Shown one piece after another: positions 21,872-32,703 of a DNA stretch of 64,000 bases. The stretch lies in the NCBI GenBank assembly GCA_963971285.1, contig OZ020252.1, positions 10,143,662-10,207,661 of the forward strand, read 5' to 3'. The translations under genes were made by a program, and so were the position numbers. The notes under the pieces were generated by a model. It did not search any database, was not told the DNA's origin, and saw only the letters and a program-made list of their open reading frames with translations. The first letter of the stretch is position 1. Each line of letters opens with the position of its first letter. Source of the stretch: Astropecten irregularis. Its lineage: Eukaryota > Echinodermata > Asteroidea > Paxillosida > Astropectinidae.

Positions 21872-22387
21872 AAACACAGAAACAATTCAGCAAAAAGTCA
21901 TCGCTGTTCTTCTGGGAAAACTTTTAAACCAGAGCAATCAATTGTCAATGTGAAAATAATGTACAGTCCATTATACAGTGTTATATGATACTATGCACAT
22001 GTTCACTGTCAAGTGCTAAAGTTTTCCAACTTGTAAATCCCCGCAAAAATATAAAACTAGCGATAAAAATGATACCCAATGTAGAAGAATGATTTATGGT
22101 ACTTTCAGCTTTTCATTGATAGAGAAAATATGATGCATTTGGTTGCAAAGTGAAATGAACTTTGAAATTTGAACAAAAACATGTAAAACGGTAAACCTGA
22201 TCTTTGTGTGTACAAGGCGAAGGATTATTTTATGACTAGAGAAGGTCTTTCTATAATTCGCTTGTTTTTCTGGCAAATTTTTTACTTCCTACACACGATA
22301 TGTACACATGTTTTGTGGATTTTATAAACAGATTCATATCATCATACATTTGTCCACAATTGGGTAAAAAAGGTTTTCTTAATTTAT

Positions 22388-22575
22388 GGGTGTTTACGAA
22401 ACGCTGAAAAAAATAAGTTGTGTTTTTTCATTGGAGCTGAAGCTCTGTTTTGCTTTTCAAACCAGAGAATCTACTTCTGTACCACAGCCAAAAACCTCTA
22501 TTTTGATACCCGTTATTTAAGAATGGATTCACGAAATAGAGCCGGAGCCTGAGCCTCTGTTTTGTAAACTCCCCT
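22388..22575. mobile_element. GGCTCC-hexamer MITE (F4)
   Basis: GGGTGTTTACGAAACGCTG at left lacks the hexamer run; the right end AGAGCCGGAGCCTGAGCC and TTTTGTAAACTCCCC keeps it. Interior CAAACCAGAGAATCTACTTC as in other copies. Confidence 0.85.
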
Positions 22576-22807
22576 TTGGTTCTACAGAATGGCTTTGTGA
22601 TGATGACAGATGATAAAAAACCTAACTGTTTTCATATTTGGTGGAACGACAGCAACGACGCCAACACAGTATCTGAAGTGAACATCAACATGTTGTAGTT
22701 GAGTTCTTACATTCAATACATGATACAGTACATATCATTGCAACTGTAATACATGTACTGGTATGTACCATATACAAATATCACTTGGTTTGAAGGTGGA
22801 CAGTCTC

Positions 22808-22958
22808 CTGGGGCCGATTTCATAAAGCTCTGCGACGCGTCGCAACTCGATTTGCGACGCGTCCCAGCTGCGATGCGTCGCATCTATGTGGTGAGTCTAT
22901 AGAGAATGGATATTTGCTTAACTCTGCGACGGGTCGTAAGTTTTATGAAATCGGCCCC
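22808..22958. mobile_element. GGGGCC-group foldback MITE, family G4
   Basis: GGGGCCGATTTCATAAAGCT and TCTGCGACGCGTCGCAAC at left; ACTCTGCGACGGGTCG and TTTTATGAAATCGGCCCC at right. The interior has several CGACGCGTCG and GCGATGCGTCGC motifs, strongly CpG-rich. Confidence 0.85.
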
Positions 22959-22969
22959 TGAGTTATTTG

Positions 22970-23345
22970 AAGTTGACAAACTTCGCCTTGGGAACTAGTT
23001 TGTCAACTTCCAACACCGAGGCTAGAATCGACCGTTCACCCGAAATAAACCATGTGATATTTGTTTTACTATACCTCATAAATATTCAGAATTTAGATCG
23101 GTATCAGTAAGTGCAGCAAAATGTTCGTGTTCATGAGCCGCCTGTAGGTCGAGGTTCATGCACACACACTTCAAACTTTTAAGTTTTACTAGGATGCGTA
23201 GTGAGATGTTACATGTGAAACAGTTCCTTCGGAGATTGCCAACCCTACTCGTTGGTGATCTGCAAATATATACACTGGCACGTGATGTTGAATTGACCAA
23301 TTGGGATTTGGCTAGTATAGGTCATGAATATTTATGAGGCATAGC
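22970..23345. mobile_element. Composite repeat F9 (hairpin part plus 275-bp MITE)
   Basis: 23069-23345 is a MITE with ends TATACCTCATAAATATTC and AATATTTATGAGGCATA. It is joined directly to a 100-bp hairpin-type segment (GAGGCTAGAATCGACCG, CCCGAAATAAACCATGTG). The same two parts are joined in the same relation at 53064-53488, on the other strand. Confidence 0.75.
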
Positions 23346-23956
23346 AATAGTAACTGTTACGTGCAATAATGCTTAATCCATGTTTGGGCCTCGGACATTT
23401 CAATTTTCTGAATGACTTGCAGGATGAAAGTGCATCAAGTTTATATCTACATCTAACATGAGTCACTGGAAATTTGCCAATCGAATGAAATGCAAGATTT
23501 GATCCTCATACAGTGCACTTTCCATATTGAGAATAAAGTTATTGGACAATGTATAGACATGTGTGTCTAATGGCCTTCAATATTACAAGGATGCATAATT
23601 TGGCATATGCATAAGATCTGCGGCTTCTTTATTTGAGGGCCGAACTTGTTCCTTCTCATACTTGCATCATGGGCAGTGTATCATGACGCATTGTTTTGTG
23701 GATCATGAGTGACTGTTTGAGACCTTGAGACATTGTCAGGAGAATTGAATCTCACTGACAGATACCATCTGCCTTTCCTTGTTAGATATAAAAAATGATC
23801 TTCACTAGACATCCCATGACCTTCGTACATGAGCTTATAGACTAGATGCAAACTTGCACCAAATGTACCAAAATTCCATCAGTAGTGACATCATTCCGAC
23901 AATTTGTCACAAATTACTCTCTATTTGCCATGAATGTTGACGTGGCTTTTTTTTTA
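23346..23956. other. Non-coding stretch, nothing recognised
   Basis: No coding frame or repeat copy supported. Confidence 0.45.
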
Positions 23957-24210
23957 ATCAAATAAGCACACAGAAAACTGACTGGTTAATTTTAAGTCAT
24001 TGAAAAGGGAACAAAGAGAAATTGACTGGAGCGGGATTCGAACCAGCGATCTCCGGAATACCGTAGCGGCAATCTTACCATGGAGCTGTGCTCTTACTAA
24101 CTGAGATATCCAGCCCTATGTTGGTAGTGTCAGTATTAGTCTTTTTTATTTTAGTTCATTTGGCTGTCAGAAGCCATGAAACCACTCACATACCGCATAT
24201 CCCAAGGGGT
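23957..24210 (-). mobile_element. SINE-1, longest copy
   Basis: Carries all modules: AACTGACTGG, AAGTCATTGAAAAGGGAAC, a tRNA-like part (minus strand B box GGTTCGAATCCC) with a short internal duplication (AGCTGTGCTCTTACTAACTG), and GGCTGTCAGAAGCCATGAAA at the end. Confidence 0.85.
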
Positions 24211-24728
24211 TTGGATTTGCTAAATGATTAAAGCCATTACAAAATGAACCAACCTTAACTTTGATTCTTGGCTGAACTTTTTTGCCTGATAAAAATGCTG
24301 CTTTTCTGATAATGTCCTGAAATATGCCCTGTGGTTGTTTCAGTTACCATGAATTTTGTACTCATGAAGTACAATATTATTTTGTTTTCCAAAACATTTG
24401 TTGTAAATAGGCTAGAGCTTAAAAACATATAATGGCAGAAGTAAGTTTTCAAACAATTTCACCACAATTTATTTTTAATGCAGTTTGAATGAGAGAGAAA
24501 GTCCACATTTACAAATATTTGAGTTTGCATACAGTGTATTCCTAGTCCTTCATGGATTGTGGAGTTTGAGTCATTTATTTGTTTTACACAAATACACGGC
24601 CATTCCTCCCATCTTTAGCAGTCTAGCTTTACATTATGTATGTTTATACTATGGCCATTTTCAGCATAGAACTATACAGGCATGAATTAATATGGCAAAT
24701 TTGGTCATATTGTGCGGAAATTACATAT

Positions 24729-25107
24729 TTAAAGGTAGTATCATACTTTGGTAAGGGGCCACTCAGCAAAAAAACAATTTGGAAAAAAAAAATCGAAATT
24801 CAAAAACATTGAAAATTTTGAGTGGCCCCTAAGAAACCAAAACAGAAATCTCCACAGATTTACCTATAACTTACAGGGTATACAGATGGTGATGCCAGAA
24901 ACATGCCGTTAAAATCTTTCTGCCTGAAATGCTGTATTTATCCAGAAAAGAGTAAAATCAATGACCAAAATAATGATCTATTAAAGATCCAAAATAAAAG
25001 AGAATTCAGAAATACTGTGGCCGTTTTTCACTGTTTTCTCAAAAGTGATGTTTTCACAAATGGCTGTTACTGCATCTTCCTTGATATTTTTTCCCATGAA
25101 TGTCTGC
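24729..25107 (+). mobile_element. TTAA-A MITE split by a nested 75-bp element
   Basis: TTAAAGGTAGTATCATACTT at left. Right terminus is lost after CCCATGAATGTCTGCAT. The body is interrupted at GGTAA/GAAACC by the element at 24755-24829. Confidence 0.88.
24755..24829. mobile_element. 75-bp MITE with 3-bp TAA target duplication (PIF/Harbinger-like)
   Basis: Inverted ends GGGGCCACTCAGC and TTTTGAGTGGCCCC. Flanked by TAA at 24752-24754 and 24830-24832; removing the element and one TAA restores the uninterrupted family sequence GGTAAGAAACC. A 3-bp TWA duplication with GG-starting termini is the PIF/Harbinger pattern. Confidence 0.88.
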
Positions 25108-25892
25108 ATGCTAGGACACAAATTCATGTAATGTGTAACAATGAGAATTTTCCTGTACGATATACTGGTCACTATTTACTATTTCATGTGTCATGTGTAG
25201 TGTGCATGTTTCATATACATGTAGATTCAAATACAATGTGAACATACATGCAGGCAGCGCGGTTATTGTACCAGTGTGGTGCATATTCTGCTTGTTATTG
25301 TGTGGCCTGTGGTCATTGTGATTGGCCAATTTGTAACAGTGTGAGGCCTGGGCACACCACTTGTCAGGCGCCCTGCCCCCATACAGCGCAACAAGAAAAG
25401 CCTGTGGCTACAGCACGGCAGGAGGTCAAGTGTTTCTTTATGCTGGGAAAAGACGGCTGAAAGAAGCGGATCAGCCACGCTTGTCAGTTCACCCTTTTAA
25501 GCCCATTATTACCATTTTTTGTCTGCAAGAAGGCTATGCTAGTGTAGATTTGAATAAAGACGTGTGCCCCATACTATGCCAGCCATTTACTCATGTCAAT
25601 CCACGATAGACAAAGACAATTAGGGAATTACCCTATGATGTTCAAGGGCCAGTCTGGGTCAGGTCAGTTCAGTTCAGCAAAATGGGGCCAGTAGAATCTG
25701 TGTGGAATCTAAGTAATCAATTAGCAGATTAAAAAACCAAATTCTGACTGAGGTTATTATGGAAGCAGGCCTACATGTAAGATAGAGTTTATGTGTAGGG
25801 CCTACATGTAGGCCTACATAGACACCATATTTGATCCAATGCTGGTTTCATACAGCTACAAACCAGATGGTGATCCACTGATAATATTCAGA
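25108..25892. other. Non-coding stretch, nothing recognised
   Basis: Overlapping short frames at 25248-25609 on both strands show no domain. A segment near 25,250-25,480 is GC-richer than its surroundings. Confidence 0.45.
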
Positions 25893-26021
25893 TAACTCAA
25901 TATTATACAAACTCCAAAAAGACTAAAGGAAGCCATTTAATAGCCATTTGATAGAAGCCATTTGATAGAATCAAAAATGGCTTCCCTTAAGTCTTGTTGG
26001 AGTTTGTATAATATTGAGTTA
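25893..26021. mobile_element. Foldback MITE, 129 bp
   Basis: TAACTCAATATTATACAAAC and AAGGAAGCCATTT at left are repeated inverted at right (AAATGGCTTCCCTTAAG, TTTGTATAATATTGAGTTA). The loop contains a duplicated GCCATTTGATAGAA. Confidence 0.88.
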
Positions 26022-26063
26022 AAAAGCTACAATGCAAGCAAATTTGCTAAAATTAAAGAAACA

Positions 26064-26390
26064 TTTTTTCAAAAGTGCAGATTACCAACCAAAATTTTGT
26101 ATAATGTGTATTGTGTGTGCCTGGTTCTCTGCTGAGATTTGCCAAGCATGAAATTTGCTAAGCAATTTTGCTTGTTCAGAAGCTTTATGAAATTTGGACC
26201 AGATAGAGTAACTGGCAGCTGGTCCTTAGCTGAGTTTTGCTAAGCGTAAAATTTGTCAAACAATCGGGTTACCAACCAAAGTTGTATAATGTGTGTAGTG
26301 TTTGGCTGGTCCTCAGCTGAGTATTGCTAAGCATAACATTTGCCAAGCAATTTTGGTTATTGAGAAGATTTATAAAATTTGAACCACATG
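26064..26390. repeat. Tandem duplication of a G2-related MITE end
   Basis: Two units about 180 bases apart, each with CCAACCAAA, GTATAATGTGTGT, CAGCTGAG/TGCTGAG, TTTGCCAAGCA and a terminus TATGAAATTTGGACC or TATAAAATTTGAACC. The last motif is a decayed G2 terminus. Confidence 0.65.
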
Positions 26391-26900
26391 GGGCAACCAA
26401 TAGGCTGAATCAGTGCTATATAATAAAATGCTGTACACTATATAACATACACATAGGTTATGGAATATTGTGGATACATGAATTGTGTAACATTTCCATT
26501 TGGTTCCTAATTTGTGTTGCTTGGTTTTATAATACTGAACACAGAGTACACACACATTGTACATTATGCACTTTTGAATTGGATTTCATTGATTGGAATT
26601 GAACTTTCACGTGGGTCATATTCTCAAACAGATGTGTACATTTGTACCATTATAAATACTACATGTGCTGGAAATGATGGAAGCTTTCTGTAAATCGCCC
26701 TCATTGATCTAAATCAACCCTAATCCCCTCCCCCTGGCATATTGCTTGAAATCCTCCCCGAATAAATCCCCTTAAACCTCTGACACTGTGCAGAGACTGA
26801 TGTACAAGTACATGTTACATGTACATATACATGTACGTGTAGTTGAACATGTGTTGGAAATGACATTCTTTGTAGTGAAGCCAAGTTGGATGGAAAAAGT

Positions 26901-27141
26901 GGGCCTTTCTCAAAGCTCGGCTTCGGCTCTGGCTCTGGCTCCGGCTCCGGCTCCATTTCGTGAATCCATTCTAAAATTACGGGTATCAAAATATGAACTT
27001 TTGGCTGCAGTTCGGAAGTAGATTCTCTGGTTTGAAAAAGAAAAAAAGAGCTTCAGCTTCAATGAAAAACCACAACCTATATCTTCAGCATATGAGAGAA
27101 AGCCAGAGCCTGAGTCAGAGTCGAGCTTTGAGAAAGGCCCC
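26901..27141. mobile_element. GGCTCC-hexamer MITE (F4) with expanded hexamers
   Basis: GGGCCTTTCTCAAAGCTCGG, then about six consecutive GGCTCC/GGCTCT hexamers at left; CGAGCTTTGAGAAAGGCCC at right. Reverse orientation relative to 8303. On the minus strand the hexamer run reads as Glu-Pro repeats, which explains the open frame there. Confidence 0.9.
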
Positions 27142-27142
27142 A

Positions 27143-27217
27143 GTGGTCGATTTCACGAAGCCCTAGGATCAATCATAACTCGAGTTAGGAAGGATAACCC
27201 ATTGTATCCTACGTAGG
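27143..27217. mobile_element. G3 MITE, left half (split by an insertion)
   Basis: GGTCGATTTCACGAAGCCC, AATCATAACTCGAGTTAGG and ATCCTACGTAGG. It continues at 28655 with GCTACAATGCATCATAAGTC. Confidence 0.88.
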
Positions 27218-28649
27218 CAGGGCTCTCCCTTAACTTTTTTTTTCAGTCGCCAGCCGGACTACCCAGCCAGAGTTTTGGGTAGTCCGCCAGTTTTTTAACT
27301 CGCCCGCATATGTTTTATGCTTTTTTTTCAATCAAACTTAAAATTGATAAAAAGACATTATTTGCAATTTCGGCAAACAAGTGTTACTGGTTATTAAACT
27401 TAGTGTTAAGTGTTATTTGTTTGATAAAAATGTACGCTAATTGCAAATATATTACACAATCACAACTAAAGTTGGAAGTCAACACTTATATATGAACAAA
27501 AGTGCACATCAGCTTCAGTTTTGCGCTAGCAAATGTTTTCTTGCACTTGAAAAAAAATTATTTAAAACCATTAATTATATGTTTATTTTGGTTTAATTTA
27601 TACAAATCAGTTTATTGGAAATATTAGAAGATTACTTGTAAAACGAGTATAACATTGCCGGGTATAATACCTGCAATTTAATATTATATAAGAAATCAAG
27701 AACCCGGAAGTATGCTGCGTAATGGCTGTTGATGAGTACCGTATCGGGGCACCACGCCAGGCGTGGCGTGCTTAAAAATTACACCTCATTGAATTGACCA
27801 GACCCTCCCAGAACACCCCGACTTTTAACTGATTTCCGCTATTTTTAAGGGTGCCAAATTTTATTTTGCGCTATTTCTACCTACATGACAGACCAAGCAA
27901 AACTTAGCGCGATCTTTTTTTCCGACAATGTCATGAACACCGACATGAAACACGATGTATGCATTGCCACAATTGTTATTTGTATCGTTGCGAGATCCCC
28001 GTGCAATTACAAATATTCTGACCGTACCGTAAAGCGCATTTTCGCGATCAGCTACATCTTACTTGAATTTCAGTCGGTAATTTTGTCCAAGAAGAAACAC
28101 ACTTTTCACGTACATGTGCTTGGTCTAAAAACAAACGTCGTGAGAAAAAATCCTAGGGCGTCGAATGCATAGAGAAGACGTAAACACGATGCATCGTGCA
28201 GTCAGCATGCATGGTCATAATCTCGAATTTTCTACGACTGGTATCCGACCCACACGGCCACACGTAAAAGCTACTATATCAAAACAACGTGCACCAGTCT
28301 CAACCACGTGTGGGCATGGCAGGAAGCCTCCATGCACACCGTACGTACTGTGTGTGTACATGCACGGTGTAGGCTCGGTCGGTTCCCGAGATCTGCCGTA
28401 CGCGGTAGGATTTTTGGACGGTACGGAACATGTATATCGCGGCCGGGCAGAGTAAGTTTTCTTTTCGGCCGCTTATTTTTTTAGTCAATGTTTAAAAAAT
28501 AAGCGGCCGGGCATAGGAATATTTTTTTCTACACTTTATTTCAACAAAATTTGAGTCGCCCGCCGGACTACCAAGAGAAGGGTTTTGACTCGCCCGCCGC
28601 TTTTTTGAGTCGCATTTGGCACCCGGGCGACCGCTAAGGTCGAGCCCTG
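27218..28649. mobile_element. 1,432-bp DNA transposon-like insertion with 5-bp target duplication
   Basis: Inserted into a G3 MITE. Ends CAGGGCTCTCCCTTAAC and CTAAGGTCGAGCCCTG, with subterminal GTCGCCAGCCGGACTACC and GTCGCCCGCCGGACTACC in the same direction, plus further CTCGCCCGC words. Flanked by GTAGG at 27213-27217 and 28650-28654; removing the insertion and one GTAGG restores the G3 sequence. The CpG-rich interior (27,880-28,450) has open frames of up to 96 codons but no recognised transposase. A hairpin CGGCCGCTTATTTTTT / AAAAAATAAGCGGCCG lies near 28,468-28,508. The superfamily is unclear: CAGGG ends suggest hAT, but 5 bp is short for hAT. Confidence 0.85.
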
Positions 28650-28654
28650 GTAGG

Positions 28655-28722
28655 GCTACAATGCATCATAAGTCCTATGATTGATAGTAACTTAGTAAGT
28701 TATTTATTTGGTGAAATCGACC
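28655..28722. mobile_element. G3 MITE, right half
   Basis: GCTACAATGCATCATAAGTC, ATGATTGATAGTAACTTAG and GGTGAAATCGACC, completing the copy that starts at 27143. Confidence 0.88.
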
Positions 28723-28724
28723 AA

Positions 28725-28855
28725 AGGGATCGATTTCTCTAACACTTTGCGATCATCGCTAAAGCCCAAATCCATCGCTAAATGGAGAATCGTTCGCAAA
28801 GTAGGGATCTCAAATATATAGCGATAATCAGACTTGAGTGAATTTGGCCCCAGGT
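28725..28855. mobile_element. G1 foldback MITE, diverged
   Basis: GGGATCGATTTCTCTAACAC and TTTGCGATCATCGCTAAAGC at left; right end AATTTGGCCCCAGGT. The right arm is worn. It abuts the G3 copy. Confidence 0.75.
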
Positions 28856-30093
28856 CCCCATATTGAAGAATCTCGGCTCTATATTACTGAAAGATACTGC
28901 ACTCCATTGTACATGTACGTATGTGTACTGGACGGTTTTTCTAACTACTATTAGATTTGAAAACAACAAATTACATCATACTGTAGATACAGAGTATGTA
29001 CCGGTATGCACACAGTGGCTAACATTTATTGCATGTCATTTCCGCAAAGATACCACACTCTCCGAGAATTTCACAATTTGAACATGTGATATCATTTGCC
29101 TGTCCATATTTATACAGATGAGAAGTATTAACTGTCATGTTGAAGGCCAGAATGAAAAAAAAAACAATAATAAAGAAAGGAAAGATACACGAAAAAGAGA
29201 TGACATATTATCTGAAACAGTGCAGTGAGCGCTTCCTGTTCTGGCATTGAACCCTGTCATAATATTTCCTGGCAGCGGAACATTCAATGTCACGGTCTAG
29301 ATTCCACTATATGGCATCTGTGGGGTGCTGTGGGATAAAAGTGCAAAGTGTATGCACGTACACGTACTACAAGGTCTATCGTTCAAGAGCGCAGGCAGAT
29401 CTCATAAACCTTAACAGACATGTACTGTACATCATGTATAGAGGAGCAGAAGTGCAGTATTCGGGTCAGGGCCTGGTAGGGTATACCCGTGATGCCTGCA
29501 GATTTAGCGGCGCAGCATAATATTTGAATCTGGGTCATCCCATTGGGTAGCTTGCTGCAGGATTTGTTGATGTCCTTGTTACATGTCGGTCCGATGAACT
29601 TGCCCATTATCCCTGACCATGACTCTTTATCAGTTCTGAAATAGTACATGTACTGGGTGGTATACTATGCACATGTATCTACATGTACATGTAATGTAAG
29701 TGGCAGGTTGGTTTAGAAATAATTCTAATTTGGAGATACAACTGTAAGTTTCAAATTTGCTCTCTTAATTAATTAAGCATTTTCAAGTCTACACATGTAT
29801 GGAAAATACTGATGTATCATTGACATTTTTGATGAGTCAAAGAGTCACATCACCATTTGCATGCTATTTTCATTTGTATTGTGCTCTTAGAGCAACAGCA
29901 AGATTGAACATACCACTACCATTCAGTCCTGTGCATGACTGTATGGTGACTCCTTATTCACATTGTTTAATTCTTACTTTATATCAAAATTTAAAAGTGC
30001 ATCAAGACTCCACTCCAAGTGAGTCAGACGCCATAGTAAAATAATGGGATAAGTTTGATGATGTGTGTTTGTCAAAGTTTGGATGGAGACATA
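28856..30093. other. Non-coding stretch, nothing recognised
   Basis: Several TACATGTAC words and short frames without domain. No repeat family of the window. Confidence 0.45.
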
Positions 30094-30332
30094 GGGCGTT
30101 TACAAAACGGAGACTTAGGCTCCAGCTCTGACATCCATATACATGCATGCTGAAAGTATTGGTTGTGGTTTTACATTGAAGCTGAAGCTCAGTTTTTTCC
30201 TTTTTCAAACCAGAGGATCTACTTCCGAACCGCAGCCAAAAGCCTCTTTTTTGATACCCATTATTTCAGAATGGATTCACAAAATGAAGCAGGAGCCTGA
30301 GACGAAGCCTGAGCCTCCGTTTCGTAAACGCC
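30094..30332. mobile_element. GGCTCC-hexamer MITE (F4)
   Basis: GGGCGTTTACAAAACGGAGA and TTAGGCTCC at left; GAGCCTCCGTTTCGTAAACG at right. Interior TTGAAGCTGAAGCTCAG and CAAACCAGAGGATCTACTTC. Confidence 0.9.
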
Positions 30333-30820
30333 ATTAAAAATGAATAATTAGCAAAACATTTCTGGGATTTCCCCCCTAGGTTGACGCATAGATGCTTTCA
30401 CATGAAATACACATCGGAATCAGAAATCTTTGTTGTTGTGTTGTTCATCTTGGCATTTGTGCCCTCTTGTGTCGTAGATGTTAATGATTTTCTAGTGGAA
30501 TTGTCTCAAAGGAAACAAAATGGCTGTGCTTTTTCAGGAACCAAATGATCAAGTTATGGTCTGCCCCAGCAGTGTCCATCCAGCAGTGCTTTATGATGCA
30601 GGTGGTTATGGGCAGTACATGGAATAAAGCTGGTTCTTGCTGCATGGTTTATTGTCCTTAAACATTCAGCAATGAATCTGTATATTATTGGACTGGTAGA
30701 TGTATAGTGTTGAACTACTCACATAAGTGGATGCACTTGTCCAAACCTACCAGTATGTTGCCCAGTAACTAATTCTATAATGCATGCATGTCTGCAGGAT
30801 ATAATATCTGCTTCCAGTCT
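30333..30820. other. Non-coding stretch, nothing recognised
   Basis: No coding or repeat signal seen. Confidence 0.45.
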
Positions 30821-31061
30821 GGGGCCAATTTCATAAAACTGTTAAGCACAACAATTTGCCAAGCATGACATTTCTGTCTTAATAAAAACAAGGTTAACAA
30901 CCAAATTTCCATGTGTTGCGTATCTCTTGTGATTGTTCTTTGGCTGTTGTTCGCTGACCATAAATATCAAATGGAATTTTCAATGGTGGTTTGTTTTATT
31001 GGGCGACACATTTTTGTGCGAAGCAAATTTTTGTTCTTAACAGTTTTATGAAATTGGCCCC
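30821..31061 (+). mobile_element. GGGGCC-group MITE, family G2, complete
   Basis: Perfect 26-bp inverted ends: GGGGCCAATTTCATAAAACT and onward to GTTAAG, inverted as CTTAACAGTTTTATG and AAATTGGCCCC. Length 241 bp. The copy at 3231-3458 is on the other strand. Confidence 0.92.
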
Positions 31062-31177
31062 CCGGTAAAACTCATGTGACCATGTTTTATCAAATATTGA
31101 AGAAAAATAACACAGAAAAAACAGCATTGTAGTAGGTAAAAGTATGTTTTAAGTTGTGTAAATATGACATGTTTATA

Positions 31178-31256
31178 CATGTACATGGTATAAAGTACAT
31201 GAACATGTACATGTACATGAACATGTACATGTACATGTACATGTACATGTACCTGA
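31178..31256. repeat. (ACATGT)n microsatellite
   Basis: Tandem GTACAT hexamers with a few ATGAAC interruptions. Self-complementary unit; the same TACATGTA word is frequent through the window. Confidence 0.95.
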
Positions 31257-31261
31257 TACTT

Positions 31262-31877
31262 CACCTAGTGACAAACATGTACACATGTATTATAACCTTG
31301 TCATGTAAACATGCTTGGCCTAAGCTCTTTGAAATGTACTCTATGGGCACTTGTACGTAATTATTATTGAACACAAATGTACTTGTTAATACACGAATGT
31401 TACTTTGTTTGTTTTTCTCACAAAAACTTGGTCTAACTCCAAAGGTATCCCCATATATGGCCCACAGATGTACATGTACTTCTCATGTATGCACATGTCT
31501 ATAATTACATGTACATCATACACGCACTTGGGCTTTGGGGTTCAATTTCCGACTACAACTGGCTCCCAACAATGACAAGGGGTATTATTCAGTTGGCAGA
31601 TGGTTTTCCTGTGTAGGGGTTTGCGTTCTTCCTGCCAGCCCAGGCAGTGATATAGTAGCAGCTTACCCACAGTGACATTTGGATTATTCCTGGTCCTGCT
31701 TGATCACAGATCACATGCCTGATGTTCCCTGTACTTTTACCCCAACCCCAACTCTCCTTGGAGTCCTTTGATTGGTGACTCTCTGCTTTTGAAAAGTCAA
31801 CAAGCTCTGAATGAACACAGCACACTTTGTACTAGAGTTTATGTTCCTCATTTTTGTGTTTCATTTGTTTACAAAAG
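31262..31877. other. Non-coding stretch, nothing recognised
   Basis: Short frames only; more TACATGTA words. Confidence 0.45.
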
Positions 31878-32265
31878 AAGGGTCTTTTCACACTGTCCAA
31901 AATTTTTTGGTTGGAACTGGATCCCTTTTCACACTGTCCAAAAAAACTTGGGGTTGAAACTGTATCGAACTCCGAGATTTGTCCAACCCTTTTCACATTT
32001 GGAAAGTTTCAACCCGAGCCAACCCGGGTAGGACAGCCTAACCGGATCAAAATCAACCCTATATAGTAGATACCAGCATTGAATATCTCATCCCGGTTCC
32101 AAACTGTTTTTTTTGCTGTGATCCAGTGTCGAATGAACGCGGTCCACCAAAAAACTGTGAACGTTGCATCTCTTCGATCCGGTTCAAAAACCTGCCGGGC
32201 TGAACTGGGGCGGATCCAGGTTGGTTTCAACACGGATCAACAAGGAGATAGTGTGAAAAGGCCTC
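31878..32265. mobile_element. MITE with GGCCTTTTCACACT termini
   Basis: Left AGGGTCTTTTCACACTGTCC, with a second TTTTCACACTGTCC 52 bases on; right GATAGTGTGAAAAGGCCTC. The interior has inverted words (CCGGATCAAAATCAACCC, GATCCGGTTCAAAAACC, GGTTGGTTTCAA). About 388 bp. Confidence 0.75.
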
Positions 32266-32459
32266 AAGAGTTGCCACTTACACTAAATTACAGAAAGGTG
32301 CATTTATACCAAGTTAGGCATTGTAATTAAGTTTCTTTCAACAAGATATAGGGACACAGCGATCAGACATTTTCCTGATTATCGGGGAAAGTCCCGATTA
32401 TCAGGACTTTCCCCCGCAAGCCCATAGTGTGGACGCTTGCTAGGACTTGTTCCGATTCA

Positions 32460-32703
32460 CTAGCTTGGTGACCTAGCGGTATTGGCATCCGCACTAGTAA
32501 GTAGGAGGTCATGGGTTCGAATCCCACCTGCGCAAGCGCATGGAGTTTTTCATGTGCACTCAACAAGCATTGACTTTGCAGTGCTCATCTATGTCGGTGA
32601 AGAGCAAGCCTAGCCAGCATGTGATTTTTTCTCACTTGCTCTCACAAGCACTGAGTATACAGTGCTCATCCACGTCGGTGAAGGGCAAGCCTAATTTGCA
32701 TAT
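32460..32703 (+). mobile_element. SINE-2, tRNA-derived, with duplicated tail
   Basis: A box-like GTGACCTAGCGGTATTGG and B box GGGTTCGAATCCC (32,513-32,525). The tail unit GCAGTGCTCATCTATGTCGG, TGAAGAGCAAGCCTA is present twice; the second copy ends GGGCAAGCCTAATTTGCAT. The reverse copy is at 47141-47285. Confidence 0.85.

Noticed and set aside
3841-24210. tRNA genes at the B-box matches (3.9, 5.1, 7.3 and 24.0 kb)
   Set aside because: All belong to SINE-1 copies with shared non-tRNA flanks and mutated tRNA parts.
26720-26989. Minus-strand frame with EPEPEP stretch as a coding region
   Set aside because: It is the GGCTCC hexamer run of an F4 MITE read on the other strand.
32460-32530. tRNA gene
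   Set aside because: A-box stem is degenerate and the sequence continues into a SINE-2 tail also found at 47141.
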